From contig NZ_NPFA01000007.1 of the NCBI RefSeq assembly GCF_002265875.1, positions 91,499-155,498 of the forward strand: a stretch of DNA of 64,000 nt, written 5' to 3'. Numbering within the stretch: the first letter of the stretch is position 1; every line of letters begins with the position of its first letter. The stretch is from Marinococcus halophilus. GTDB taxonomy: Bacteria > Bacillota > Bacilli > Bacillales > Marinococcaceae. Under the pieces are notes generated by a model. The model was not told the origin of the DNA. It did no database searches and saw only the letters and a list, made by a program, of their open reading frames with translations. The translations under genes were made by a program, and so were the position numbers. Shown one piece after another: positions 1-8,167 of this stretch.

Positions 1-751
1 GCTCGGCCTGTATTATGTGGAAGAAGGCTATTCCGTTAAGCCGGCGGAGGTCATCTACGACCGGGCGGATGCCTCGGTAGGGGAGCTTGTGGACACCGCT
101 CTCGACTGGGAGTAGCTGCTTGCCGGCGTGGACGTGTTTCACGTAAGCGGCATTACGCCTGCCCTCGGCCCGGCCATGCATAATCTGACGATGACGGCGC
201 TGAAGGAGGCGGCCAGCCGCGGGGTGCAGGTGAGCTTTGACTGCAACTACCGGGCGAAGCTGTGGTCGCCGGAGGAAGCCAAAGCGTCCTTCGAAGCCAT
301 TCTGCCGTATGTGGATACGTGTTTTATCAGCCACAAGGATTTTGTCTACCTGCTCGGGATGGACGGGGACGAAGTGTTTTCCCCGGAGCAGCTGGAACGG
401 TTGTATGACCAGGCGGCCCGGAAGTACCAGATCTCTACGATGGCGAGCACGCACCGGACAGCGGCCTCGGCCAGCTCGAACAGTCTGACCGGCTACTACT
501 ATGACGGCAGCCGGCTCCATGCGAGCAGTACCGTGTCGTTTGATCTGCTGGAGCGGGTCGGCGGCGGCGACAGCTTTGCCTCCGGCATCCTGCACGGGGT
601 CCTGCAGGAAAACTGGGAGCCGCAGCAGATCGTCGACTTTGCGACCGGGTCGAGCGTCCTGAAGCACATGGTTTACGGCGACAGCAACCAGTTTGACGAA
701 GCGTATGTGCTTCAGTTTGTTGAAAATCAGGACAACGATGTGAAACGATAA
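1..751 (+). pseudogene. kdgK: 2-dehydro-3-deoxygluconate kinase, 5'-truncated by the window and interrupted by an in-frame TAG
   Basis: PfkB-family sugar kinase that would phosphorylate 2-keto-3-deoxygluconate to KDPG. The reading frame opens at base 2 and is broken by TAG at 113-115. Coding similarity continues in the same frame directly after it (LLAGVDVFHVSG, the usual text of this family). The C-terminal half carries the PfkB signature VGGGDSFASG with the catalytic Asp. A GTG at 128 could restart translation, but it would drop the sugar-binding N-terminus. The change is a single codon, so the gene could be a recent nonsense allele or a sequencing error. The start lies outside the window. 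Confidence 0.8.
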
Positions 752-767
752 AGAATACTTATTTGTC

Positions 768-797
768 CGGCTGGATGAACAGCCGGGCTTTTTGGTT
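768..797 (+). terminator. Rho-independent terminator after kdgK
   Basis: Stem CCGGCTG/CAGCCGG with loop GATGAA, followed by GCTTTTTGGTTTTT. It lies 17 bases after the kdgK stop. Confidence 0.8.
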
Positions 798-885
798 TTT
801 CGGGGTACAGCTTTTAGTTTAAAGCTGCTCGCTGTGTTTGTTTCTAAGCTCAATTATTATTTAGTGTACAAATATTTTTAGAAAA

Positions 886-926
886 TTATGAAATTAACGT
901 TTATTTTTTATAATTTAAGGTATAAT
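886..926 (+). promoter_or_regulatory. probable promoter region of the DUF4397/sortase pair
   Basis: An AT-rich stretch with two perfect TATAAT boxes (909-914 and 921-926) about 85-100 bases before the start codon. The -35 matches are weak (TTATGA at 886-891 for the first box). The rest of 752-1010 holds only the terminator above and the ribosome binding site AAGGCGGAG just before 1011. Confidence 0.35.
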
Positions 927-1010
927 ATTATTAACTATGATTATATAGTTGGTTGTTCATTCATTACCCGCCCCGGAGAAACACATCCTTTTTAGAAAGA
1001 AGGCGGAGAA

Positions 1011-1847
1011 ATGAAGAAGCTTGCTGGATCCATGTTAACTGGTGCGCTGGTGTTTAGTTTCGCTGGGGGAGGCACAGCGTTGGCCGACAGTCACGATACG
1101 GAGGACGGTGCATCGGAAGACAGCGGGATGGTAAGGATTGTACACGCCTCTCCTGATGCACCCGAGGTTGATGTGTACGTTGATGGAGAGGCTGTAGTCG
1201 AAGGGGCGGCCTTCAAGGATGCAACTGATTATATGGAAGTACCGGAAGGGGAACGTGAGGTAGAAATATTTGCCGCAGGTGAAGAAGGCGAAGGAGAGCC
1301 TGTGCTTTCAGGAACACTTGATGTGGAAGAGGGCGAAGCGTATACAGCTGCAGCCATAAACACGCTCGACGACATTGAGCTGAGCGTGCTGGAGGACAAT
1401 CAGGAAGCAGCAGAAGGAATGGCGAATGTCAGAGTAGCCCACTTCTCTCCTGACGCTCCAAATGTTGATGTCGCGGTAACAGACGGAGATATTTTGTTTG
1501 AAGATGCTCCGTTCACCGGAGTAACGGACTATATGGAAGTGGAAGCCGGATCCTATGACCTGGAGGTGCGGCCGACTGGCACCGAGGACGTAGTACTTGA
1601 TCTGGCCGGTACGGAGCTTGAGGAAGGCATGAATTATTCTGTACTTGCAGTTGGTTTTGCCGAAGGTGACCCTGCACTCGACGCTATTGTACTGGCAGCC
1701 CCTTCGAGTGACAGTATGCCATCGGAGATGCCGCAGACTGGAGCAGCCGGAACAGATAATACAATGATGTATGTATTGGCTGGCCTGTTAGCAGCCGGTC
1801 TTGGGGCTGGATACTATGTACGCCGCCGCGCGGACGCTACTTCATAG
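1011..1847 (+). CDS. DUF4397 surface protein with MPQTG sortase signal
   Basis: A 278-residue exported protein of unknown function, predicted to be anchored to the cell wall. Residues 1-26 form a signal peptide, followed by an acidic linker. Two DUF4397 repeats follow, each opening with a HxSPDAPxVDV motif (near residues 45 and 143). The C-terminus is a cell-wall sorting signal: MPQTG near residue 240, a hydrophobic helix, then RRR. MPQTG departs from the usual LPXTG, which suits a dedicated sortase. The next gene is such a sortase and its start lies inside this gene, so the pair is probably an enzyme and its substrate. The protein is strongly acidic, as expected for a salt-adapted secreted protein. 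Confidence 0.85.
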   Translation: MKKLAGSMLTGALVFSFAGGGTALADSHDTEDGASEDSGMVRIVHASPDAPEVDVYVDGEAVVEGAAFKDATDYMEVPEGEREVEIFAAGEEGEGEPVLSGTLDVEEGEAYTAAAINTLDDIELSVLEDNQEAAEGMANVRVAHFSPDAPNVDVAVTDGDILFEDAPFTGVTDYMEVEAGSYDLEVRPTGTEDVVLDLAGTELEEGMNYSVLAVGFAEGDPALDAIVLAAPSSDSMPSEMPQTGAAGTDNTMMYVLAGLLAAGLGAGYYVRRRADATS

Positions 1848-2445
1848 TATTCTTTTCGCTATCCTGATTCTTTTTTTAACCGGAAGCTCCGAAGAATTCA
1901 CGGAAGCGGAAACGGCTTATTCGGAACCGTCAATAGAAGGGGCGGACGCTCCGGATATAGAGGAGCGGCCAGAGACACCAACAGCTTCATCGCCTGAGTC
2001 TATTTCACCGGCAGCAATCAGGATGAGCTCGATTGGTGTGGAAGCGGAAGTGGACGATATGGGATATACGGATAACGGGGGAATGGAGGTACCGGATAAC
2101 GGGGAGGACACCGGCTGGTTTTCGCCGGGATTTAAGCCGGGACAGCAGGGGAATGCGGTCATCGCAGGCCATGTGAATGACCGCTCCGGTCCTGCGGTAT
2201 TTTACCACCTGGATAAACTTAAAAAGGGAGATTTGATTGAAGTAATCGGTGAATCCGGGAAAACGATCACCTTTGAAATGGAATCTGCAGCATCTTATCC
2301 GTATGATGATGCTCCGATTCAGCAGATTTTCGGCGCCTCCAGCGAGCGTTCGCTGCAGTTGATCACATGTACCGGAGAGTTTGACAACGACGCCGGTACT
2401 CACAGGGAAAGATTGGTGGTTACCGCCTCGGCTGTGGAAAGGTAA
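1816..2445 (+). CDS. class F sortase
   Basis: Cysteine transpeptidase that would attach the upstream MPQTG protein to peptidoglycan. An N-terminal membrane helix (about residues 8-22) is followed by a Ser/Glu-rich spacer and the catalytic domain. The catalytic residues are visible: His in VIAGHVN, Cys in LITCTG and Arg in RERLVV. The blocks WFSPG, GNAVIAGH and AVFYHLDKL are typical of class F. I chose ATG 1816; a TTG at 1801 is also possible. Either start lies inside the end of the DUF4397 gene in another frame, which suggests translational coupling. Confidence 0.85.
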   Translation: MYAAARTLLHSILFAILILFLTGSSEEFTEAETAYSEPSIEGADAPDIEERPETPTASSPESISPAAIRMSSIGVEAEVDDMGYTDNGGMEVPDNGEDTGWFSPGFKPGQQGNAVIAGHVNDRSGPAVFYHLDKLKKGDLIEVIGESGKTITFEMESAASYPYDDAPIQQIFGASSERSLQLITCTGEFDNDAGTHRERLVVTASAVER

Positions 2446-2470
2446 TGAAAACCTGCTTTTGGATGATGAA

Positions 2471-2520
2471 AACCTGAATCCTGGACACAGAAACAAGTGT
2501 TCACGGTTCAGGTTTTTTTA
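2471..2520 (+). terminator. Rho-independent terminator after the sortase
   Basis: AACCTGAA (2471-2478) pairs with TTCAGGTT (2507-2514), with further pairing of GGACAC/GTGTTC inside, then a T run. Confidence 0.8.
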
Positions 2521-2574
2521 TGTTCAACACGAACAACCGGTTTTTTAGATAACTAAAAGGATAAGTTCTGTTAT

Positions 2575-2598
2575 AAATGCAATATATATATTGCATTT
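2575..2598. promoter_or_regulatory. 24-bp perfect palindrome, candidate operator
   Basis: Each half is AAATGCAATATA read on its own strand. It sits 44 bases before the start of the DUF6773 gene. A TATAAT -10 box lies at 2606-2611, so a bound protein would cover the -35 region. The XRE regulator two genes downstream is the obvious candidate to bind it. Confidence 0.5.
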
Positions 2599-2641
2599 TG
2601 AAAATTATAATATACAATAAAAGAAAAAGGAGGCGGTGTGA

Positions 2642-3121
2642 ATGAAGTGGTTCCAATCCAATCCGAAGGACGAGCGGGTGGAGCAGGCGAAAAACCAAAT
2701 CTATCGGGAACTGTACATAGTAGTGGTGGGACTGTGTTTTCTTTCAATTATCATTAAACAGTTTGTGGATGTAGCGGCCTACAGCAATATACTAGCCGAA
2801 ATAGTGATATTGCTCATCCCATCGCTTTATTATATGGTCCGTGGCTGGCAGCTGGATATTTTCAGTGCCGAGCGGGAAATGCATGACCGCAGAAGCCGCA
2901 TCCCGATGACGGCGAAAAATTTTATTTATGCCGGAGCCGGTGGGGTGGCCATTTCCCTATATTTCGGAACGCGGAGCGCTATTTTATATGCGGAAGGGTC
3001 AGCGCAGAGCATCAGTTACTTTTTTCTAGTGGCGGCTGTAAGCCTCATGATTTACCTCCCGCTTTTGATCGGGCTGGCATTTTTGGTGGAAGCAATTACT
3101 AAATCAAGGCATGTCGAATAA
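2642..3121 (+). CDS. DUF6773-like membrane protein
   Basis: A 159-residue protein with four likely transmembrane segments (about residues 25-42, 50-67, 98-115 and 130-152) and charged connecting loops. It resembles the uncharacterised DUF6773 membrane proteins that occur next to small XRE regulators in Bacillaceae. The start has a strong ribosome binding site (AAAGGAGG). The stop is 17 bases before the regulator gene, so the two form an operon. The function is unknown. The pairing suggests that the regulator controls the membrane protein, perhaps under envelope stress, but nothing in the sequence proves it. Confidence 0.6.
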   Translation: MKWFQSNPKDERVEQAKNQIYRELYIVVVGLCFLSIIIKQFVDVAAYSNILAEIVILLIPSLYYMVRGWQLDIFSAEREMHDRRSRIPMTAKNFIYAGAGGVAISLYFGTRSAILYAEGSAQSISYFFLVAAVSLMIYLPLLIGLAFLVEAITKSRHVE

Positions 3122-3138
3122 AAAGGACAGGAGCGTAG

Positions 3139-3333
3139 ATGAAAAATTTAAAATTAAAAGCAGCGCGGGCCGAGAAAAATTTATCCCAGCAGGAGCTTGC
3201 TGAACAGATTGGCGTTTCCCGTCAGACGATTGGCCTGATTGAACTCGGCAAGTATAACCCGACCCTGCAGCTGTGTCTCGCGATCTGCAAGGCCCTGTCC
3301 AAAACGCTTGATGATTTGTTCTGGGAGGACTGA
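3139..3333 (+). CDS. small XRE-family transcriptional regulator
   Basis: A 64-residue protein that is almost entirely one Cro/C1-type helix-turn-helix (LSQQELAEQIGVSRQTIGLIE). It has no ligand domain, like YozG-type regulators of Bacillus. It lies downstream of the DUF6773 gene with ribosome binding site ACAGGAG. It is probably an autoregulator of its own operon, and the palindrome at 2575-2598 is a candidate target. That link is inference. Confidence 0.85.
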   Translation: MKNLKLKAARAEKNLSQQELAEQIGVSRQTIGLIELGKYNPTLQLCLAICKALSKTLDDLFWED

Positions 3334-3384
3334 AGCCGGATAGAAAGTCGCAATATAAAAGCAGTTTTTTCAATAGAGTGGCAT

Positions 3385-3517
3385 TATAATAGAAGTAAGG
3401 GAAAAAAGCGTTTCACTTAAGGATAGAAAGCCCAGATCCGAACTTTTTGGAATAGCGAGTATTCGACGTTTAAACAACCTGAATGAATGGCTTCGGTATG
3501 ACCCCGGAGTCTTTTTT
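3385..3517 (+). ncRNA. candidate structured leader or small RNA upstream of the potassium channel gene
   Basis: A TATAAT box (3385-3390) is followed by about 125 bases with a hairpin GAATA/TATTC at 3450-3464 and end in a terminator-like hairpin. This is 3489-3496 GGCTTCGG paired with 3504-3511 CCGGAGTC, two G-U pairs, then six T. The next gene, a KtrB/TrkH protein, starts 170 bases later with no good ribosome binding site. I looked for the c-di-AMP (ydaO) aptamer, which commonly controls potassium uptake, and did not find its conserved blocks. Bases 3518-3684 show nothing else I can name. Confidence 0.4.
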
Positions 3518-3684
3518 ATGACGTTCAGCCTGAATTTTTGTATTTTCCATTTTGGTTGATTTAAAAAATAGATAGTGTAATGCTTAGGTTTTTTGTATGA
3601 TAGAAAAAACAGAAGGAATATTTTTCAAGCCAGAAATGATGCCTCATCCGCAGTACTAACCTTTGCAGAATCGAGCGATGTGTA

Positions 3685-5013
3685 ATGACTTTTCTATCAT
3701 GGTTGATGCGGAGCATGACGCCTCCGCAGATTCTTGCTTCCGGTTTCATCATCGTTATAGCCATCGGCACGGCTCTTCTGATGCTCCCTGTTTCCGTAAC
3801 GGGTTCGATCAGTTTCATTGATGCGCTGTTTACAGCAGCATCCGCCACGACTGTGACCGGTCTGGTGACGGTCAGCCCGGGAAACGGCTTCACGGTGTTC
3901 GGTCAGACCGTGATTATGGTTATGATACAGCTCGGCGGACTCGGGTTTATGGCGGTTACGGTATTTATTGTACTTCTGCTCGGTAAACGCATCGGCCTCC
4001 GCAGCCGGCTTCTCGTGCAGGAGTCGCTGAACCAGCCGGCGATGGGCGGCGTCGTGAAGCTGGTAAAGATTCTGGTAATTTTTTCCCTCACGGTGGAATC
4101 GGCAGCCGCAGCCGCACTTGCCACCCAGTGGGTGCCGGAGTACGGCTGGAGCGAGGGTCTGTTCTACAGCGTGTTTCACGCGGTGTCTGCCTTTAATAAT
4201 GCCGGGTTTGCACTCTGGGACAGCAACCTGATGCAGTATGCCGGCAATCCAGCGGTGAATATTGCGATCTCCTCTTCGTTCATTATTGGCGGCATCGGCT
4301 TCACAGTATTGTACGACGTGTGGGAAAAACGGAAATTCCGCACGCTGACGCTGCATTCGAAATTGATGATCGTCGGCACACTCGTGCTGAATGCTGCAGC
4401 TGTGACTATCGTATTTTTGTTTGAATATATTAATCCGCAGACTACGACCTCGCTTTCGCTTGGGGAGCAGCTGTGGACCTCCTATTTTCAGGCGGTGTCG
4501 CCGAGGACGGCCGGTTTTAATACCGTCAACATTGCCGATATGCAGATTCAGACGATCGTATTTATTATGATGCTCATGTTCATTGGCGCCGGCAGTGCTT
4601 CGACGGCAAGCGGGATTAAACTGACAACGTTTCTGGTGATCGTGCTGGCAGCGGTGAAATACATTAAACGCGAAGAAGATTTAACAGCCTTTCGCCGCCG
4701 GATCGCCCCGGCCATTATTGAACGGGCGCTTGCGATTACGGTGCTCGGGTTTGCCGTCGTTTTCTCGGGAATATTTATTTTATCGCTGACCGAGCAGGCC
4801 CCGTTTGAGCAAATTGTGTTCGAGGTATTTTCAGCATTCGGAACGGTCGGCCTCACGATGGGACTCACTGAAGCCTTAAGCACGATCGGAAAAGTCGTGA
4901 TCATCGGCATTATGTTTGTCGGCCGGGTGGGCTCAGTAACGCTCGCCTTTTCCCTGGCCAAGCCGAAAAAAACGCACGTGCGCTACCCGCAGGGCGATAT
5001 CTTTACAGGATGA
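3685..5013 (+). CDS. KtrB/TrkH-type potassium channel subunit
   Basis: A 442-residue integral membrane protein, the ion-translocating subunit of a Ktr-type K+ uptake system. The four pore loops of the TrkH/KtrB superfamily can be seen, each with its filter glycine: TVTGL (near residue 57), NNAGF (near 172), RTAGFNT (near 275) and GTVGLT (near 388). It is close to Bacillus KtrB/KtrD in length. No KtrA/KtrC regulatory subunit lies beside it, so the partner must be elsewhere. The start ATG lacks a clear ribosome binding site; the ATG at 3715 is an alternative. It is preceded by a candidate regulatory leader. Confidence 0.88.
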   Translation: MTFLSWLMRSMTPPQILASGFIIVIAIGTALLMLPVSVTGSISFIDALFTAASATTVTGLVTVSPGNGFTVFGQTVIMVMIQLGGLGFMAVTVFIVLLLGKRIGLRSRLLVQESLNQPAMGGVVKLVKILVIFSLTVESAAAAALATQWVPEYGWSEGLFYSVFHAVSAFNNAGFALWDSNLMQYAGNPAVNIAISSSFIIGGIGFTVLYDVWEKRKFRTLTLHSKLMIVGTLVLNAAAVTIVFLFEYINPQTTTSLSLGEQLWTSYFQAVSPRTAGFNTVNIADMQIQTIVFIMMLMFIGAGSASTASGIKLTTFLVIVLAAVKYIKREEDLTAFRRRIAPAIIERALAITVLGFAVVFSGIFILSLTEQAPFEQIVFEVFSAFGTVGLTMGLTEALSTIGKVVIIGIMFVGRVGSVTLAFSLAKPKKTHVRYPQGDIFTG

Positions 5014-5032
5014 CCCCTGCAGCTTAAGAGGG

Positions 5033-5081
5033 CAAAAACAAAAAGCAGCTATTTTCTGTGCTATACAGAGAATGGCTGCTT
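5033..5081 (-). terminator. terminator of the minus-strand VOC gene
   Basis: A long hairpin with arms AGCAGCT and ATTTTCTGT at 5044-5059 pairing with ACAGAGAAT and GGCTGCT at 5065-5080. On the minus strand it is followed by TTTTTGTTTTT. It may also stop transcripts of the potassium channel gene from the other side. Confidence 0.75.
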
Positions 5082-5086
5082 CAATG

Positions 5087-5522
5087 TTAATTCGCCCGTT
5101 TTTCCTCCCAGAGCCGCTTGCGCTCCTCAAAGCTCACTTCCAGGTACACCTGATGCAGCATCCAGATGTAGCCAAAGGGATCCATAAAAATAGCGTTCGA
5201 CACGCCGTGATCAGGAAGGTCCGTAACTGGCTGTATTTCATGGCAGCCTGCGTCGATGGCTTTGGCATAGGTCTCCACGATGTCAGGAACCGTGATGTTG
5301 AACCAGAGTGTTTTCGGGTCGTCCGGGGTGGGGGGCGGTCAAATGGAAGGCCGGGTTTTCATCCAGCAGATGGAACGGGACATCGTAGAGCGTGAAAATA
5401 GCTTCGTTTTCGCCCCGGGGGAAGTCTGAAGCCTCTACTGTCTCGATCTCAAATATTTTTTTATACAGCTCCAGGGCTTTTAAACTGTCGGTCACTACCA
5501 TATCGATTTCGACACCAGCCAT
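5087..5522 (-). pseudogene. VOC/glyoxalase-fold protein with a frameshift
   Basis: A glyoxalase/bleomycin-resistance superfamily protein split into two reading frames. The first (from ATG 5522, MAGVEIDMVV) runs to about 5322 and reaches a stop near 5281. The second gives KTLWFNITVPDIVETYAKA and the conserved C-terminal FMDPFGYIWMLHQ. The break falls in a run of C and G at about 5321-5336, where one extra base changes the expected PDDPKTLWF into PGRPENTLV. A single-base slip in a homopolymer is either a real frameshift or an assembly error. Without it this is a normal single-domain protein of about 145 residues. The substrate is unknown. Confidence 0.8.
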
Positions 5523-5765
5523 AATACACACACCCCTCTACAGCTTAATTAAATAGCTTCTTCAAGTGGGCAATATAAGCATATTACTGATTTCTACTCT
5601 AGAGAGGGAAAATCCTTTTTACCATTATAATAGGCCTCCTAATTAATTAGATGCTGTTTTCCAAATATTTCTTCAGCGTATGTTACGATGATTTTATCCT
5701 CAGGATCAGTCAGAAAACAGACCAATTCGCGGACAAAAGACGAAAATAGATGCAGGTGATACATA

Positions 5766-6983
5766 ATGAAAAAGCGAGCGGCGTTGCTCGGTATTATGAC
5801 TGGGATATTGGTTTTAGGCGGGTGCCGGCAGAGTGATTTGACGGAGCTGGAACAAACACTTGCGGCACAGAAGGCGAACCGGGGGATAGAGGGATCGGCG
5901 GAGGCTGGAGCAGGAGGTTCAGGTCCCTTTATTTACGATGAAGACGGGGAGCCGTTTTTCCGGATAGAAGCGCCGGAAGGGTTTTATATTAACGAACGCT
6001 ACTATATTTCAAACAAAAGCTTCGAATTCGAATACAGTCCGGAGGACATGGACTATGTTTATCAGTCGTCCACGAGCGAGAGCCGGAAAGAAAATATCAG
6101 CACGTTCAGTGTGGTGGGAAATAAGACAGTGGAGAATAAACAGGATGCAGACGAGTCGCTCGAACGGATCAGGGAGACCCGGGTTTCCTCCTACAGGGAG
6201 GAGGGGAGACCGTATTCAGTTTACACCGGGGACGATAAGGACCTGGGCCCCTTTTCGTTTGTTCTTCGATCCACGAGAGAAGGATATGAACAATACTTGT
6301 TTTACGGCGTACAGAAGAAACGCCTGATTACAGCGACGCTGACCGTGCCGGAGGAGACCGGAGAGCAGGAAGCTATCTTCGACCGGACGCTTGAAGCAGT
6401 CCGCACGATGACTTTTAAAAATCCTGAGGAGTGGGAGGAGCCAGTGGATCAGACGCAAAAGGCACAGACGATCCAATACGTGCCCTACGAAAAAAGCAGC
6501 ACGGTGATCCCGGAGAAATCCTACTCCTTTACCGTGCCGGCGCTTCCCCAAGGGTTTCAGCTGCGCAATGCTGATGCGCTGGGATATACCGTATCAAAGA
6601 ATTACCCGGAGCTGGAAAAGCCGGGGAGCCTCCAACGTTCTGAAACGGCCCTGCATTTTTTCGCTCTTGAAAAGGACATGGGCTACTTTCGTGAAGACGA
6701 GCTGCGAAGCCGTCCGAAGGATGAATTTGAAAACAATAGGGGGGAGCAGGCTGAGGAGGTGGAGTACCTGCATAATAATAATCAGGCAGACCTTGGGGAT
6801 TTTACGACTGGCGTCCGGACGTCCTACAAAAATTATGAACGGTATCTGTTTGTTGCCGAGACAGAGAACCACGTTCTGTTCGGCCGGTACTTTCTTCCGA
6901 AAAAAATAGAAAATCGCCAGGAGATTAAAGAGCTATATGAAGAGGCGATCTCAAGCTTCGACATCCAGGAGGAAACGCAGTAA
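5766..6983 (+). CDS. hypothetical lipoprotein
   Basis: A 405-residue protein with a lipoprotein signal peptide (LVLGGC, lipidated Cys 20). The mature part looks like two similar halves, each with an RxEAPEGFYI- or FTVPALPQGFQL-type strand followed by a block about the protein's own YEQYLFYG or YERYLFVA. This suggests an internal duplication. I recognise no family. It has ribosome binding site AGGTGA and lies alone, convergent with another lipoprotein gene 17 bases downstream. It is probably an extracytoplasmic membrane-anchored protein of unknown role. Confidence 0.7.
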   Translation: MKKRAALLGIMTGILVLGGCRQSDLTELEQTLAAQKANRGIEGSAEAGAGGSGPFIYDEDGEPFFRIEAPEGFYINERYYISNKSFEFEYSPEDMDYVYQSSTSESRKENISTFSVVGNKTVENKQDADESLERIRETRVSSYREEGRPYSVYTGDDKDLGPFSFVLRSTREGYEQYLFYGVQKKRLITATLTVPEETGEQEAIFDRTLEAVRTMTFKNPEEWEEPVDQTQKAQTIQYVPYEKSSTVIPEKSYSFTVPALPQGFQLRNADALGYTVSKNYPELEKPGSLQRSETALHFFALEKDMGYFREDELRSRPKDEFENNRGEQAEEVEYLHNNNQADLGDFTTGVRTSYKNYERYLFVAETENHVLFGRYFLPKKIENRQEIKELYEEAISSFDIQEETQ

Positions 6984-6999
6984 TCATAAATTATTTCTG

Positions 7000-8082
7000 T
7001 TAGTCCAGCTCCTCCGTCTTCACGTAGGCATGAGTAACCGCTCCTGCTACTCCGCTGCTTTCGTCGTATGGAAAGGTGGTGACATCGAGCCGGTAGTTAA
7101 GGGTACCAAGCGGACGAATCGATTGTTCGGGTACCTCTGCTTCAAGCCCGATAAAGTCGCCTTTGGCATTATAAAACAGGGTGTACAGCTGAATGTCGCT
7201 GTAGGCCTCCTGGTTTTCATTTTCAATTGCTGTGTTTACATGCAGCGGCTCATCCCCGGTGGATCGGTTCAGCTGTTCATTTTCAACGTTCAGCTGGGCG
7301 GGCCGGTTTTCGGATACTACCGGGGATAAAGCTGCTTCAACCTCCACTGGAGCAGCCGTGCTGGTTATTTTGGAGGAGACGTAGCCGGTTTCGCCGGGCG
7401 GGATGATCTCTGGGTACACCTGCACCTCGCCTCCTCCTGTCGAAGCAGCTTCGCTGCCGCCCGCATCATACCATGTGGCAGAAGGCGAGTCTGGAGTAAT
7501 ATATTCATCGCTGTTATTCAAAAACGCCTCGTAGTAATGGTAGGCCTCTTCGCCGGAATAAACATAATCTCCAAGAAATGTGAGTGAATCCCGGGAAACT
7601 TCTTTGCCTGCCGTGCCGGCGTCGGGCTCTGTCGTTTCAGAGTAATAGCCGGTGATTTTCGGCGTTCCTGTATCGGTGGTGCCGGTGAACCGGCCGAACA
7701 CGGTCACCTGGTCGTTTCGTTTAATATTGTCCTGATCACTAATAGTAGTAAACAAATCCCGCTGCTCAGGGGAATAGTAGGTGAGTGAGTAAGCCTGCCG
7801 GCCGAAGGGATTTCCCGGCTGGTCTTCGGGAAGCACCTGCGAGACGGTGCCTTCAACTTTTACGATAGTGTCCGGAGCCAGGCTTTTTTTGTAGGCCACA
7901 GCTTCCTTCTTGAACGCTTCTTCGCTCAGCTTCTCATTCGAGGAACTGTCAGCACTTTCGGTTTCGCTGGAATTGGTGCTGCTGGACGTCTCCTCCTCGG
8001 ATTCGGTACCGCTGCTTCCACAGGCACTTACGAGCGTCAATACAGAGAAGCCGGCGATAAGGGCGCAGGTATTTTTCTTCAT
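7000..8082 (-). CDS. hypothetical lipoprotein with OB-like and FxLYD-like parts
   Basis: A 360-residue lipoprotein (LTLVSAC, lipidated Cys 21). A Ser/Thr/Glu-rich linker (about residues 23-50) is followed by a segment (about 75-145: VEGTVSQVL, QVTVFGRFTG) that looks like a tRNA_anti-like OB fold. A C-terminal region (IQLYTLFYNAKGDFIG, near 310) matches the FxLYD pattern found in secreted Firmicute proteins. Such lipoproteins are common in Bacillaceae and uncharacterised. The gene stands alone; its stop faces that of the neighbouring lipoprotein gene with no clear terminator between. Confidence 0.65.
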   Translation of the reverse strand: MKKNTCALIAGFSVLTLVSACGSSGTESEEETSSSTNSSETESADSSSNEKLSEEAFKKEAVAYKKSLAPDTIVKVEGTVSQVLPEDQPGNPFGRQAYSLTYYSPEQRDLFTTISDQDNIKRNDQVTVFGRFTGTTDTGTPKITGYYSETTEPDAGTAGKEVSRDSLTFLGDYVYSGEEAYHYYEAFLNNSDEYITPDSPSATWYDAGGSEAASTGGGEVQVYPEIIPPGETGYVSSKITSTAAPVEVEAALSPVVSENRPAQLNVENEQLNRSTGDEPLHVNTAIENENQEAYSDIQLYTLFYNAKGDFIGLEAEVPEQSIRPLGTLNYRLDVTTFPYDESSGVAGAVTHAYVKTEELD

Positions 8083-8167
8083 TAATAAGCCTCCTAAAAC
8101 ATTACGGTGAAAATAACGCCTGAACCCAAAGAACGAGGGCTCTGGCTTGTAGAAGCGGGATGCTGCG

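Noticed and set aside
3420-3520. c-di-AMP (ydaO) riboswitch before the potassium channel gene.
   Set aside because: I could not find the conserved aptamer blocks; kept only as an unknown structured leader.
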